Below are positions 16,669-25,783 of a DNA stretch of 64,000 nt, in pieces. The stretch is from NCBI RefSeq assembly GCF_000156335.1, contig NZ_DS999213.1, positions 1,611,947-1,675,946 on the forward strand, given 5' to 3'. The position numbers and the translations under genes were made by a program. The stretch comes from Roseobacter sp. GAI101. Its GTDB lineage: Bacteria > Pseudomonadota > Alphaproteobacteria > Rhodobacterales > Rhodobacteraceae. Under the pieces are notes generated by a model. It made no database searches, was not told the DNA's origin, and was given only the letters and a program-made list of their open reading frames with translations. Every line of letters starts with the position of its first letter. The first letter of the stretch is position 1.

Positions 16669-17600
16669 ACACGACATCCTTCATATGCGGCACGGTTGGC
16701 CCACAAGTCCTGCGCCTTGATCTGGGCCTGTGCGACGGTGGTGGTTGGGTCGACGGTCCACAGCGCAAGGGCGGCTGTGCCCGTCACGGTCGCTTCGGCG
16801 AACGCGTCCTGCGTGCGGCCTTGCCAAAGCGCAAGAGCGTCGACAGCGGCACCGGTTTCGTGCAGGCGGCGGGTTTCGGTCAGCAGGGCCGGCGCTGGCT
16901 GCTGGATATGCGCACCGTTCCGCAGGCCGAAGCAGATGATATCCTTGGACGGGTGGCGTTCGAATTCCCCGCCGCCGCCTTTGATGATGCTCAGCCTGTG
17001 TTGTCCCAGCATCGACGCTGCCCGGGCCTGTAAACTGCGGTAGGACGGGTGAAACACCCCCTGAACCGTTGCACCGGCACGCGACGGATTCCACATGCGC
17101 AAAACAGTGTTGATGCAGGACCGCAGGCCAAGATCGGCCCGCAGATCAAGAAGGCGGAACGCCTCGGGCGACAGCGTGACAAGCGGGTCATACCGGACCT
17201 GTGGTCCGACCAGCGCGCGGATGTCTTCGGCGCGCATAGTGGCGTTTTGAAAGGCGTTGTGGCCGTGCATCGAAATGCGCACCCCTGCCTGTGCCACCAG
17301 CCGTGCGGCCAGCAGGTATAGCGGTGCACCGCGGCTGCGCCCTGCGGCATAACTGGGCCAATCGAGATCGGCAGCAGGCAGCATGTCCGCCACACTTGCC
17401 CGCAAGGCGGCGGTAAAGCCTGCGATTTCCTGCGGCTCTTCTCCGCGCAGCCGAAGCACCATCAGCAACGCGCCCACGGCCTCGGGGGCGGCGCGGCCCT
17501 CCAGGATCACGGTCATGGCCTCTTGCGCCTCGGCCAGCGTCAGGGCGCGGGCACGCCCCTTGCCCTGCGCGACGATCCGGACGAAGGGTGCCAGCGTCAT
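16665..17600 (-). CDS. TrpD-like glycosyl/phosphoribosyl transferase family protein
   Basis: A 311-residue protein related to anthranilate phosphoribosyltransferase (TrpD/YbiB family). It has the helical N-terminal domain (LTLAEAQEAMTVILEGRAAPEAVGALLMVLRLRGE) and a nucleoside-phosphorylase-type catalytic domain with MHGHNAFQ, GGGGEFERHPSKD and a late KAQDLWANRAAYEG. The glycine-rich GTGDxxxTFN-type phosphoribose loop of true TrpD is not visible, so tryptophan synthesis is unlikely. It is joined by ATGA overlaps to nasA upstream and cysG downstream, so it is embedded in nitrate assimilation. Its role there is unknown; cofactor-related chemistry is a possibility. Confidence 0.75.
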   Translation of the reverse strand: MTLAPFVRIVAQGKGRARALTLAEAQEAMTVILEGRAAPEAVGALLMVLRLRGEEPQEIAGFTAALRASVADMLPAADLDWPSYAAGRSRGAPLYLLAARLVAQAGVRISMHGHNAFQNATMRAEDIRALVGPQVRYDPLVTLSPEAFRLLDLRADLGLRSCINTVLRMWNPSRAGATVQGVFHPSYRSLQARAASMLGQHRLSIIKGGGGEFERHPSKDIICFGLRNGAHIQQPAPALLTETRRLHETGAAVDALALWQGRTQDAFAEATVTGTAALALWTVDPTTTVAQAQIKAQDLWANRAAYEGCRV

Positions 17601-20173
17601 TCCGCAGCCGCCCGGAGCTTGTTTTGCGCGACGAGACGCGCCAGTTCCGGCTTGCAAGAGCCGCAGCTCGTACCCGCGCATGTCACTTCGCCCAAGGTCT
17701 GGACGGACTGCGCGCCCTCAGCGATCGCTGCCAGCAACGTATTCTGGCCGACGCTGAAACACGCACAGATCACAGTGCCCGGATCAGGCTGGTCCTGCCC
17801 CATCCGCCCGGCAAGCGCCTCGAGCGGTGTGGCGGTGGTGCCGATATGCGCAATCGCTGCTGCACGCGACAGGATCACCGGCTGACGCGCTGCATAGAAC
17901 ACAGCCTGCACCACGCCGCCCTCGCACAGCGCAACCCGCACCGCACCACTGGTGCTGTCCTCAAACACTGACGCCTCGGCATCGGGCAGTTGCGCGACCG
18001 CGCGTGCTTGCGCCACCCAGTCGGCCGGCAGATCCCGGCTCGCCAGTTCCACCTGCCAGCCCGTCTGCGTCCGTGCAATCGCCGCATAGGCCGTATCTGC
18101 GGTTGGCTGGTTGATGCAGGTCAAAAAACCGTACCAGCGCGCGCTGAAGACGCTGACAGACACGGCACCCCGCTTGAGCGCGGGCTGGCCGGAATGGGGG
18201 TCGGTCGCGGGGGTGATCACGCTGTTGATCGTGCCGTTGCGCGCGGTCTGGCGCGTCCAGTGCATCGGGGCAAACAGCGCGCCTTGCGTGACGCGGTCGG
18301 TAACGAGTGCGCGCAGTATCGTCGTGCCAAGGGTATTTCTGACCTCGACCAGATCACCATGGGCCGCGTTGATACCGGCAGCATCCTCGGGGTGGATTTC
18401 CAGATAGGGTTCAGCCAGATGTGCGCCCAGCCTGCGCGACTTTCCGGTCCGTGTCATCGTATGCCACTGGTCGCGGTTGCGACCCGTGTTCAGGATCAGA
18501 CCCGCGTGCTGCGGCACGGGTGTTTCGACCGGTATCATCCGTGCCTTGCCATCGGGGTGGTAAAACTGCCCGTCCGCAAAGAACCGCATGTCATTGCGCG
18601 GCCATTGGGTGGGGATCAGCTGCGCGTAATCGGCATCGGCAAATATACTCAGGTCCAAATCACGGCCAAAACGGCGCGAGGCTGCGTCCAGCGCGATGTA
18701 TTCCGCAAAAATCTCCGCAGGTGTCTGATAGGCAAAGGCATCCCCGAACCCCATCCGGGCTGCCACATCGCAAATGATGCGCCAATCCGGCCGTGCCCCT
18801 TCGGGTGCGGGCAAAAATGCCCGCTGGCGCGAGATGCGGCGCTCGGAATTTGTGACGGTACCGTCCTTTTCGCCCCAACCCGTTGCAGGCAGCAGCACAT
18901 CGGCCAGATCGCCCGTATCCGTGCGCGCCATGATGTCCGAGACGGCGACGAAAGGGACATTGGCGATGGCGCGGGCCACCCCATCTGCATCCGGCATGGA
19001 AACGGCAGGGTTTGTGGACATCACCCACAGCGCCTTGATCCGGCCCGATGCGCAGGCCTTGAACAGATCAACTGCCTTGAGCCCCGCCGACCTGCATATG
19101 GTGGGGCTGTCCCAGAATGCCTGAACCGTGGCGCGGTGGTCAGCATTTTCGATGTCCAGGTGGTTTGCCAGCATGTTGGCAAGGCCGCCAACCTCGCGAC
19201 CGCCCATCGCGTTGGGCTGTCCGGTGACCGAAAACGGGCCGCAGCCCGGCGTGCCGATCCGGCCCGTGGCAAGATGGCAGTTGATGATCGCGCCCACCTT
19301 GTCGGTGCCGCATGAAGACTGGTTCACGCCTTGGGAATAGACGGTCACGACCTTGGGCATGGCGGTCCAGAGGGCATAGAAGTCGGCAAGCTCGGCGGCG
19401 GTCAACCCCGAGTGCAAGGGGGCCGCCTGCCCGGCTGTCGCCACGGCCACATCAAGACCATTCACATGGCGTGCGACATAATCGGCATCGACCGCACCGG
19501 ACGCCGCCAGATGTGCAAGCAATCCGTTGAACAAGGCGATGTCCCCGTCCGGAGCCACCCGCAAATGCATGTCCGCCAGATCACAGGTCGCGGTGCGGCG
19601 CGGATCGACGTTGACGACCCGCATCGCGGGGCGCGCTTGCTTGGCCGCTGCAATGCGCTGGTAGAGCACAGGATGACACCACGCGAGGTTCGAACCGACC
19701 AGCACGACCAGATCGGCCTGTTCCAGATCGGCGTAGGTCCCCGGCACGGTATCGGTCCCGAAGGCGCGTTTGTGCCCCGCCACCGACGACGCCATGCACA
19801 GCCGTGAATTCGTGTCGATGTTGGCTGATCCGATAAAGCCTTTCATCAGCTTGTTGGCGACGTAGTAATCCTCGGTCAAGAGTTGGCCCGAGACATAGAA
19901 GGCAACGCTGTCGGGGCCGTGATCACGGATTGCATCCGCGAATTTGCGGGCGACCAGATCAAGCGCCGTGTCCCAACTGGCAGGACGGCCTTCGATCTGC
20001 GGTTGCAAGAGCCGACCTTCGAGATCAATCGTTTCGCCCAGCGCCGACCCTTTGGAACACAGCCGCCCGAAGTTCGCCGGATGATCGGGATCGCCCTTGA
20101 TGGTCCCATCTGCACCAGCCAGAACGCCGCAGCCGACACCGCAGTAGGGGCATGTGGTGCGCGTCAGGGTCAT
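17597..20173 (-). CDS. nasA: Assimilatory nitrate reductase catalytic subunit NasA
   Basis: Cytosolic molybdenum enzyme reducing nitrate to nitrite, 858 residues. A [4Fe-4S] site is formed by Cys8, Cys11, Cys15 and a fourth Cys in GRLCSKG. Mo-bis-MGD binding regions follow (SRLCMASSVAGHKRAFG, NAMGGREVGGLANML, TNSERRISRQRAFL, NTGRNRDQWHTMTRTGKS). The C-terminal roughly 55 residues form a BFD-like [2Fe-2S] domain (CACFSVG ... TCAGTSCGSC). Start ATG 20173 overlaps the nirD stop (ATGA). Its operon partners supply nitrate (NrtABCD), remove nitrite (NirBD) and make siroheme (CysG). No NasC-type NADH flavoprotein gene is seen nearby, so the electron donor is unclear. Confidence 0.95.
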   Translation of the reverse strand: MTLTRTTCPYCGVGCGVLAGADGTIKGDPDHPANFGRLCSKGSALGETIDLEGRLLQPQIEGRPASWDTALDLVARKFADAIRDHGPDSVAFYVSGQLLTEDYYVANKLMKGFIGSANIDTNSRLCMASSVAGHKRAFGTDTVPGTYADLEQADLVVLVGSNLAWCHPVLYQRIAAAKQARPAMRVVNVDPRRTATCDLADMHLRVAPDGDIALFNGLLAHLAASGAVDADYVARHVNGLDVAVATAGQAAPLHSGLTAAELADFYALWTAMPKVVTVYSQGVNQSSCGTDKVGAIINCHLATGRIGTPGCGPFSVTGQPNAMGGREVGGLANMLANHLDIENADHRATVQAFWDSPTICRSAGLKAVDLFKACASGRIKALWVMSTNPAVSMPDADGVARAIANVPFVAVSDIMARTDTGDLADVLLPATGWGEKDGTVTNSERRISRQRAFLPAPEGARPDWRIICDVAARMGFGDAFAYQTPAEIFAEYIALDAASRRFGRDLDLSIFADADYAQLIPTQWPRNDMRFFADGQFYHPDGKARMIPVETPVPQHAGLILNTGRNRDQWHTMTRTGKSRRLGAHLAEPYLEIHPEDAAGINAAHGDLVEVRNTLGTTILRALVTDRVTQGALFAPMHWTRQTARNGTINSVITPATDPHSGQPALKRGAVSVSVFSARWYGFLTCINQPTADTAYAAIARTQTGWQVELASRDLPADWVAQARAVAQLPDAEASVFEDSTSGAVRVALCEGGVVQAVFYAARQPVILSRAAAIAHIGTTATPLEALAGRMGQDQPDPGTVICACFSVGQNTLLAAIAEGAQSVQTLGEVTCAGTSCGSCKPELARLVAQNKLRAAAE

Positions 20174-20505
20174 GCGGCGGAACGTCGGTTCAGGGCGGCC
20201 TTGTCCAGTAGAATCCGCCCGTTTTCCACCGTTGCCGGATAGGTTTCGACACGACCGTCGTCCGCGCCCTGTGCCTGGCCCGTTTCCAGCGAAAACACCC
20301 AGTTGTGCAGCGGACAGGTCACCTTGTCCCCGTGCACAATGCCTTCCGCCAGAGGGCCGCCCTTGTGCGGGCAACTGTTGTTGAGGGCGTAAACCTCATC
20401 CGTTGCAGTCCGGAACACAGCGACGCAACCGGCCAGCGTCTTGACCACCCGCGCCCCGCGTTGGGGCACGTCGTCCAGGGCGGCAATATCAATCCAGTCG
20501 CTCAT
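20170..20505 (-). CDS. nirD: Nitrite reductase small subunit NirD (Rieske-type)
   Basis: Small subunit of NADH-dependent assimilatory nitrite reductase, 111 residues. Unlike E. coli NirD, which has the fold but no cluster, this protein keeps all four Rieske ligands: Cys45 and His47 in SCPHKGG, and Cys64 and His67 in CPLHNW. It therefore probably binds a [2Fe-2S] cluster. ATG 20505 overlaps the nirB stop and the gene end overlaps the nasA start, both by four bases, so nirB, nirD and nasA are translationally coupled. Confidence 0.93.
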   Translation of the reverse strand: MSDWIDIAALDDVPQRGARVVKTLAGCVAVFRTATDEVYALNNSCPHKGGPLAEGIVHGDKVTCPLHNWVFSLETGQAQGADDGRVETYPATVENGRILLDKAALNRRSAA

Positions 20506-22940
20506 TCCGCGGCCTCCATCTGCAGGGTTGCCAAAGGCTGATAGCTTTGTGCTTTTTGCTGGACGTGATCGGCCCACGGATCGCGGCGATAGATGCTCTG
20601 GCTCAGTTCGAACCCGGCAATCAGGGCTGCGCGCCCCTCAAGATCGTCCACCACACGTTCCTTGATCCAGTCCGCCCCCACCTTGCTCATCCACTTGTAG
20701 ATACGATCAAGATAGCGGGCATTTTCGCGATAGAGCTGCGTGATCGCCTTGATCACGTCGATCGCTTCGCGTTCGGATGGCACCTGCACCAACAGATCCG
20801 TTTCGCGCACATCCATCCCGGCCGCGCCACCGATGGAAATCTGATAGCCGCTGTCGACACAGACGACGCCGATGTCCTTGCACGTTGCCTCTGCACAGTT
20901 GCGCGGACAGCCTGACACACCCAGCTTTAGCTTGTGCGGTGTCCATGCCCCCCACAGCGTCTTTTCCAGCTTGATCCCCAAGCCGGTACTGTCCTGGGTG
21001 CCAAAGCGGCAATGGTCGGTGCCGACACAGGTCTTTACCGTGCGCAACCCTTTTGAATAGGCATGCCCCGACACCATGCCCGCTGCGTTCAGATCTGCCC
21101 AGATGGCGGGCAGATCCTCGCCCCTGACGCCCAGCAGGTCGATCCGCTGACCGCCCGTCACCTTGACCGTCGGCACAGCGTATTTATCCGCCGCATCGGC
21201 GATGGCACGCAATTCGTCCGGTGTGGTGATCCCGCCCCACATGCGCGGCACTACGCTAAAGGTACCGTCCTTCTGGATGTTGGCGTGTTTGCGTTCATTG
21301 ATGAAACGGCTTTGCGGATCATCCGCATATTCAAGCGGCCAATCCGCCAGCAGATAGAAGTTCAGCGCGGGGCGGCAGACATGGCACCCGCATGAGGTTT
21401 TCCAGCCGCATTCCTGCCAGACTGCCGGCATTGACGTCAGGTGCCGGGATTTGATCATCCGGCGCACGTCCTCGTGGGTCATATCCGCGCAGGCGCAGAT
21501 CGACGCGGCGGCAGGCAGGACGAAATCATCGCCCAGCGTGACGGCCAGCACCTGTTCGACCAATCCGGTGCAGCTCCCGCAGGAGGCCGAGGCCTTGGTG
21601 GTCGCCTTGACTGCGCCAAGGTCGGTCGCACCCGCCGTGATGGCGTCTTCGATCTGGCCTTTGCAAATGCCGTTGCAGCCACAGATTTCCGCATCACGCG
21701 GTAAGGCTGCAACGGCTGCCAACGGGTCCAGCGGGGTGCCCCCCTGATAAGCCGGGCCAAAGATCAGCGTATCGCGCATCCGGGCGATATCGGTCTTGTC
21801 GCGGATCAGACCGAAGAACCAGTTGCTGTCAGCGGTGTCACCGTACATGACCGCGCCGATGATGATGTCGTTCTCGATCACCAGACGGCGGTAGACGCCG
21901 CGCCCGGGGTCCCGGAACACAATATCTTCGCGCCCGTCCCCATCGGCGAAATCGCCGGCGCTGAACAGATCGCATCCGGTGACCTTCAACTTGGTCGAAA
22001 GTTCCTTTTGCACAAAGGTTGCGGCCTCGCCCAGCAGCGTCTTGGCCGCCACCCGCGCCTGATCGTAAAGCGGGGCAACAAGGCCAAAAATTGCGCCGTC
22101 ATGTTCCACACATTCACCGACGGCCAGAATGTCTGCGTCCGATGTGACCATCTGGTCATCGACATGAATGCCGCGCCCCACGGCCAGCCCTGCCTCGGCG
22201 GCAAGGGCCACGTTGGGCCGGATGCCGACGGCCATAACCAGCAGATCGCAGGGCAGTTCGGTGCCATCATCCAGCAAAAGCGCGCGGACGTGACCGTCTT
22301 TGCCAAGAATCTCCTTGGAGTTGGCCGAGCATTTGATCGTGATGCCCTTGTCCACCAAGGCCTTGCGCAACAGGTACCCCGCCGCTTCGTCCAGTTGCCG
22401 TTCCATCAGGTGGCCCATGATATGCACGACTGTGACCTTGACGCCCCGCGCGGCCATGCCTGCGGCAGCCTCAAGACCCAACAGACCGCCACCGATCACC
22501 ACGCAGGTGTTGTCGGGGCCAAGGCCCATCATCCGCTCGGTATCCTCAAGATCACGGTAGGCGATGACACCTTCCAGATAGTGCCCCGGCAACGGAATGA
22601 TGAAGGGATTTGATCCGGTGCCGAACATGAGCTTGTCATAGCTCAGCACATCGCCATTCTGCGCCGTCACCGTCTTGGCCGCGCGATCGATCCCGGCAAT
22701 CCTTTCGCCAAAGCGGCAGGTCACGCCATTGTCGGCGTACCACTGCGGTGTGTGTGTCTCGATCTCGGCATAGGTTTTGTCCCCCGCCAACACGGGCGAC
22801 AGCATGATGCGGTTGTAGTTTCCACGCGGCTCTGCGTTGAACAGGATCACGTCATACGCGTCGGGGGCCGTGTCCAGCAGGGTTTCCAGCGCACGGCCCG
22901 TGGCCATGCCCGCCCCGATGATGATCAGCTTCTGTTTCAT
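20502..22940 (-). CDS. nirB: Nitrite reductase [NAD(P)H] large subunit NirB
   Basis: Reduces nitrite to ammonium with NADH, 812 residues. Domain order is an FAD/NAD(P)H oxidoreductase (IIIGAGMATGRALE at the start; VVIGGGLLGLEAAAG near 150), a BFD-like [2Fe-2S] domain (CGCNGICKGQIEDAI ... SCGSCTGLV), a second cysteine pair (CACADMTHED), then the siroheme/[4Fe-4S] domain with CVGTDHC and GCPRNCAEATCKD. Length and domain order match NirB. ATG 22940 lies four bases after the transporter ATPase stop. All expected cofactor ligands are visible. Confidence 0.95.
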   Translation of the reverse strand: MKQKLIIIGAGMATGRALETLLDTAPDAYDVILFNAEPRGNYNRIMLSPVLAGDKTYAEIETHTPQWYADNGVTCRFGERIAGIDRAAKTVTAQNGDVLSYDKLMFGTGSNPFIIPLPGHYLEGVIAYRDLEDTERMMGLGPDNTCVVIGGGLLGLEAAAGMAARGVKVTVVHIMGHLMERQLDEAAGYLLRKALVDKGITIKCSANSKEILGKDGHVRALLLDDGTELPCDLLVMAVGIRPNVALAAEAGLAVGRGIHVDDQMVTSDADILAVGECVEHDGAIFGLVAPLYDQARVAAKTLLGEAATFVQKELSTKLKVTGCDLFSAGDFADGDGREDIVFRDPGRGVYRRLVIENDIIIGAVMYGDTADSNWFFGLIRDKTDIARMRDTLIFGPAYQGGTPLDPLAAVAALPRDAEICGCNGICKGQIEDAITAGATDLGAVKATTKASASCGSCTGLVEQVLAVTLGDDFVLPAAASICACADMTHEDVRRMIKSRHLTSMPAVWQECGWKTSCGCHVCRPALNFYLLADWPLEYADDPQSRFINERKHANIQKDGTFSVVPRMWGGITTPDELRAIADAADKYAVPTVKVTGGQRIDLLGVRGEDLPAIWADLNAAGMVSGHAYSKGLRTVKTCVGTDHCRFGTQDSTGLGIKLEKTLWGAWTPHKLKLGVSGCPRNCAEATCKDIGVVCVDSGYQISIGGAAGMDVRETDLLVQVPSEREAIDVIKAITQLYRENARYLDRIYKWMSKVGADWIKERVVDDLEGRAALIAGFELSQSIYRRDPWADHVQQKAQSYQPLATLQMEAAE

Positions 22941-22944
22941 CTCT

Positions 22945-24633
22945 TCACTCCGCTGCAATGGTTTTTCTGGGGGCGGCAGACGTCGTCTTGGAGGTGTTGC
23001 CATGCTCGTATTCCTCAAGGAAGTCGAGAACCTCCTGCCGGTAGCTGTAGTAGTCGGGATGCTCCAGCAGCGCCTTTCGGGTGCGCGGGCGCGGCAGTTT
23101 CACGTCTGTGATCTTGCCGATGGTCGCCTGGGGTCCGTTGGTCATCATCACCACGCGGTCAGCCAGCAAAATCGCCTCGTCCACGTCATGGGTCACGCAG
23201 ACGGCAGTAACCTTGGTGCGTGACCACACTTCCATCAGCACTTCCTGCAGCTCCCAGCGGGTCAGGCTGTCAAGCATCCCGAAAGGTTCATCCAGCAGCA
23301 GCAATTTGGGCGACAGGGCAAAGGCCCGCGCGATGCCCACGCGCTGCTTCATGCCGTTCGACAAGGATGCCGCGTTCTTGTCCATGCTGTCGGCCAGACC
23401 GACACGTTCGAGGTAGTATTCGATCACATCCTGCCGTTCGGCCTGGCTTGCCTTGGGGTAGACCTTGTCGACCCCGATCGCCACGTTCTCTTTGGCGGTC
23501 AGCCACGGGAAAAGGTTCGGCGACTGGAAGACCACGGCACGCTCGGGGTCTGCGCCCTCGACGTTCCAGCCGTCCAGCCGGATTGCCCCCTTAGAGATCG
23601 GATTGAGCCCGGCCGCCATCGTCAGGACGGTGGATTTGCCACAGCCGGAATGCCCGATAAGCGAGATGAATTCGCCCTTGTTGATCTTGAGGTCGAAATT
23701 TTCGACCACGGTCAGCGGGCCTTTGGGGGTGGGATAGATCTTGTGCAGTTGCGAGAAGGTCAGATAGCGTTCTTCAATCGGGCTTTGCTGCGCCTCGGCC
23801 ACTACTTTGGGGACCGCATGTATCGGGGTCACCTTCGGCAGCGTCTTGATCTCTTCGACCTTCGCCTCGATGCCAACATCCATCAGATACTTGGTAACGC
23901 CGGCCCGCAAGGCCTTGAATGTGGCATCGTTGTTCATCGCCATCCGGTCACGGGGGCGCGGAATGTCGACCGTGATCGGGTCTGCCAGGGTACCGTCAGG
24001 GTTCAGGGGCACGATGCGATCGGCCAGCAAGATTGCCTCGTCCACGTCGTTGGTGATCAGGATGCAGGTTTTTTTGTCCTGCTCCCAAATCTCGAGGATT
24101 TCATCCGCCAGATTGGCCCGCGTCAGTGCATCCAGCGCCGACAACGGTTCGTCCAGAAGCAACATTTCAGGGTTCATCGCCAAAGCACGCGCGACGGCGA
24201 CCCGCTGGCGCATCCCGCCCGACAGTTCGGCAGGACGGCGGCCTGTGGCGTGGGACAGGCCGACCATCGACACGTAGTGGTCGATCTTTTCCTGCCGCTT
24301 TGCCTTGGACAGTTTGGGAAAGACCGCATCGACAGCCAGCCCCACGTTGCCGCCGACGGTCAGCCAGGGCATCAACGAATAGCTTTGAAAGATCAGACCG
24401 CGTTCCGGCCCCGGTTCGGTGATCGGTGCCCCGCGATAGGTCAGCGTGCCGCTGTCGGGCATCTCGAGACCCGCAATCAGGTTCATCAGCGTGGATTTTC
24501 CCGTGCCGGAAAATCCGAGGATGGCCAGAAATTCGCCCTCCCGCACATCGAGGTTGATCCCCTTGAGAACTTCTGCGCGATGTGTCCCCACGCCAAAGCC
24601 CTTGTTCACGTCCTTGATGGAAAGAATGCTCAT
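22945..24633 (-). CDS. nrtC: Nitrate ABC transporter ATPase with two fused ATPase domains (NrtC/NrtD fusion)
   Basis: Energises nitrate/nitrite import. About 562 residues hold two complete ABC ATPases. The first has Walker A GFSGTGKST, signature LSGGMRQR and Walker B LLLDEP. The second begins near residue 290, with Walker A GHSGCGKST, a slightly unusual signature LSNGMKQR and LLLDEPFGMLDSLTR. Cyanobacteria use separate NrtC and NrtD; here both nucleotide sites are on one chain. The NrtA-like sensor domain of cyanobacterial NrtC is absent. ATG 24633 is chosen; a GTG at 24642 overlapping the nrtB stop (GTGA) is an equally credible start. Confidence 0.9.
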   Translation of the reverse strand: MSILSIKDVNKGFGVGTHRAEVLKGINLDVREGEFLAILGFSGTGKSTLMNLIAGLEMPDSGTLTYRGAPITEPGPERGLIFQSYSLMPWLTVGGNVGLAVDAVFPKLSKAKRQEKIDHYVSMVGLSHATGRRPAELSGGMRQRVAVARALAMNPEMLLLDEPLSALDALTRANLADEILEIWEQDKKTCILITNDVDEAILLADRIVPLNPDGTLADPITVDIPRPRDRMAMNNDATFKALRAGVTKYLMDVGIEAKVEEIKTLPKVTPIHAVPKVVAEAQQSPIEERYLTFSQLHKIYPTPKGPLTVVENFDLKINKGEFISLIGHSGCGKSTVLTMAAGLNPISKGAIRLDGWNVEGADPERAVVFQSPNLFPWLTAKENVAIGVDKVYPKASQAERQDVIEYYLERVGLADSMDKNAASLSNGMKQRVGIARAFALSPKLLLLDEPFGMLDSLTRWELQEVLMEVWSRTKVTAVCVTHDVDEAILLADRVVMMTNGPQATIGKITDVKLPRPRTRKALLEHPDYYSYRQEVLDFLEEYEHGNTSKTTSAAPRKTIAAE

Positions 24634-24638
24634 ATCGC

Positions 24639-25712
24639 TCACCGGTTTGCCGAAAAGGTAAACATGGATTGCAGCGCGAACATCACTCGGTCCAGCAGGA
24701 AGCCGATGATCCCGATGGTAAAGACCGCGACCATGATCTTGGCCAAAGACTGCGAGGAACCGTTCTGGAATTCATCCCAGACGAATTTGCCCAGACCGGG
24801 GTTCTGCGCCAGCATTTCCGCGGCGATCAGCACCATCCAGCCGACCCCGAGCGACAGGCGCAACCCGGTGAAGATCAGCGGCAGCGCCGAGGGCAACACC
24901 AGCTTGGTGATCTTGGTCCATGTGTTCATCTTCAACACGCGGCTGACGCTGACGAGGTCCTTGTCGATGCTGCTGACGCCAAGGGCCGTGTTGATCAGCG
25001 TGGGCCAAAGCGAACACAGGGTGACCGTGATTGCCGAGATCAGGAAGGATTTGGAAAACATCCCGTCGTTGCTGGCGTAGACCGCCGATACGATCATCGT
25101 CACGATGGGCAACCATGCCAGGGGTGAAACGGGTTTGAAAATCTGGATCAGCGGGTTCAGCGCGGCATTGGCCGTCTTGGACAGGCCCGCTGCAATGCCC
25201 AGCGGAATGGCAACCAGCGATGCGATCAGAAACCCGAAGAAGACGGTTTTGATCGACGTCCAGATCTGCGCGTAATATGTGGGCCTGCCGGTGTATTCAC
25301 GCTGCTTGACGTCATCCGCCCTGCCGTCCGCGACCAGCTTTGCATTGCGCACATCCTGACGGTCATAAAAGGCGGCTTCCTTCTTGCGTTCTCGGATCGC
25401 GTCGGCATTCAGGCTGATGGCCTGTTCCCAGACCTGTGCGGGACCTGGGACCGCCCCCAATGACGTCTGAACCTTGGGTGCAAGTATGCCCCACGCCAGC
25501 AGGAAGATCACGATCGCCAGAAGCGGCACGCCCAGCAGACGCCAGATTTCACCCATCTGGGCGCGTGGGTTATCCCCTGCCGCAGCCTTCAAGACCGGTG
25601 TGATCCACGCAAGGCCCAGAACCTGAAACCAGTTGTCGGCCTTGTTGATGCGGGTGAAAAGGCGCGCGCGCTTTGCCTCGTTGCTCAATGTGTCGGGGTC
25701 GGTGACGGACAT
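24639..25712 (-). CDS. nrtB: Nitrate ABC transporter permease NrtB
   Basis: Inner-membrane permease of the nitrate importer, 357 residues. The C-terminal half is a standard binding-protein-dependent permease domain. Its coupling-loop EAA-like region is near DKDLVSVSRVLKMNTWTKI, followed by LPSALPLIFTGLRLSLGVGW. The N-terminal roughly 150 residues include an extra hydrophobic helix (LLAIVIFLLAWGIL) and a long charged segment before the permease core, as in other proteobacterial NrtB proteins. It lies 71 bases after nrtA with a GC hairpin in that gap, and its stop overlaps the possible GTG of the ATPase gene. Confidence 0.92.
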   Translation of the reverse strand: MSVTDPDTLSNEAKRARLFTRINKADNWFQVLGLAWITPVLKAAAGDNPRAQMGEIWRLLGVPLLAIVIFLLAWGILAPKVQTSLGAVPGPAQVWEQAISLNADAIRERKKEAAFYDRQDVRNAKLVADGRADDVKQREYTGRPTYYAQIWTSIKTVFFGFLIASLVAIPLGIAAGLSKTANAALNPLIQIFKPVSPLAWLPIVTMIVSAVYASNDGMFSKSFLISAITVTLCSLWPTLINTALGVSSIDKDLVSVSRVLKMNTWTKITKLVLPSALPLIFTGLRLSLGVGWMVLIAAEMLAQNPGLGKFVWDEFQNGSSQSLAKIMVAVFTIGIIGFLLDRVMFALQSMFTFSANR

Positions 25713-25748
25713 GACGGGAATCCTTTGATCGGGACGTAGAAAAGGTGC

Positions 25749-25770
25749 CCCCGCAACGGCTGTCGCGGGG
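25749..25770 (-). promoter_or_regulatory. nrtA-nrtB intercistronic GC hairpin
   Basis: A 6-bp all-GC stem (CCCCGC / GCGGGG) with a 10-base loop lies in the 71-base gap between nrtA and nrtB. No U-run follows. Its position resembles the hairpins after dctP and after the PotD-like gene, suggesting a role in keeping binding-protein mRNA more abundant than permease mRNA. The stem is short, so support is moderate. Confidence 0.5.
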
Positions 25771-25783
25771 AAGGGAAGCGTGT

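Noticed and set aside
17990..19315. Long open frame on the plus strand opposite nasA
   Set aside because: It is wholly antisense to nasA, whose cofactor motifs are intact. Its translation has no domain and has the Arg/His/Gly-rich composition typical of antisense frames in high-GC DNA.
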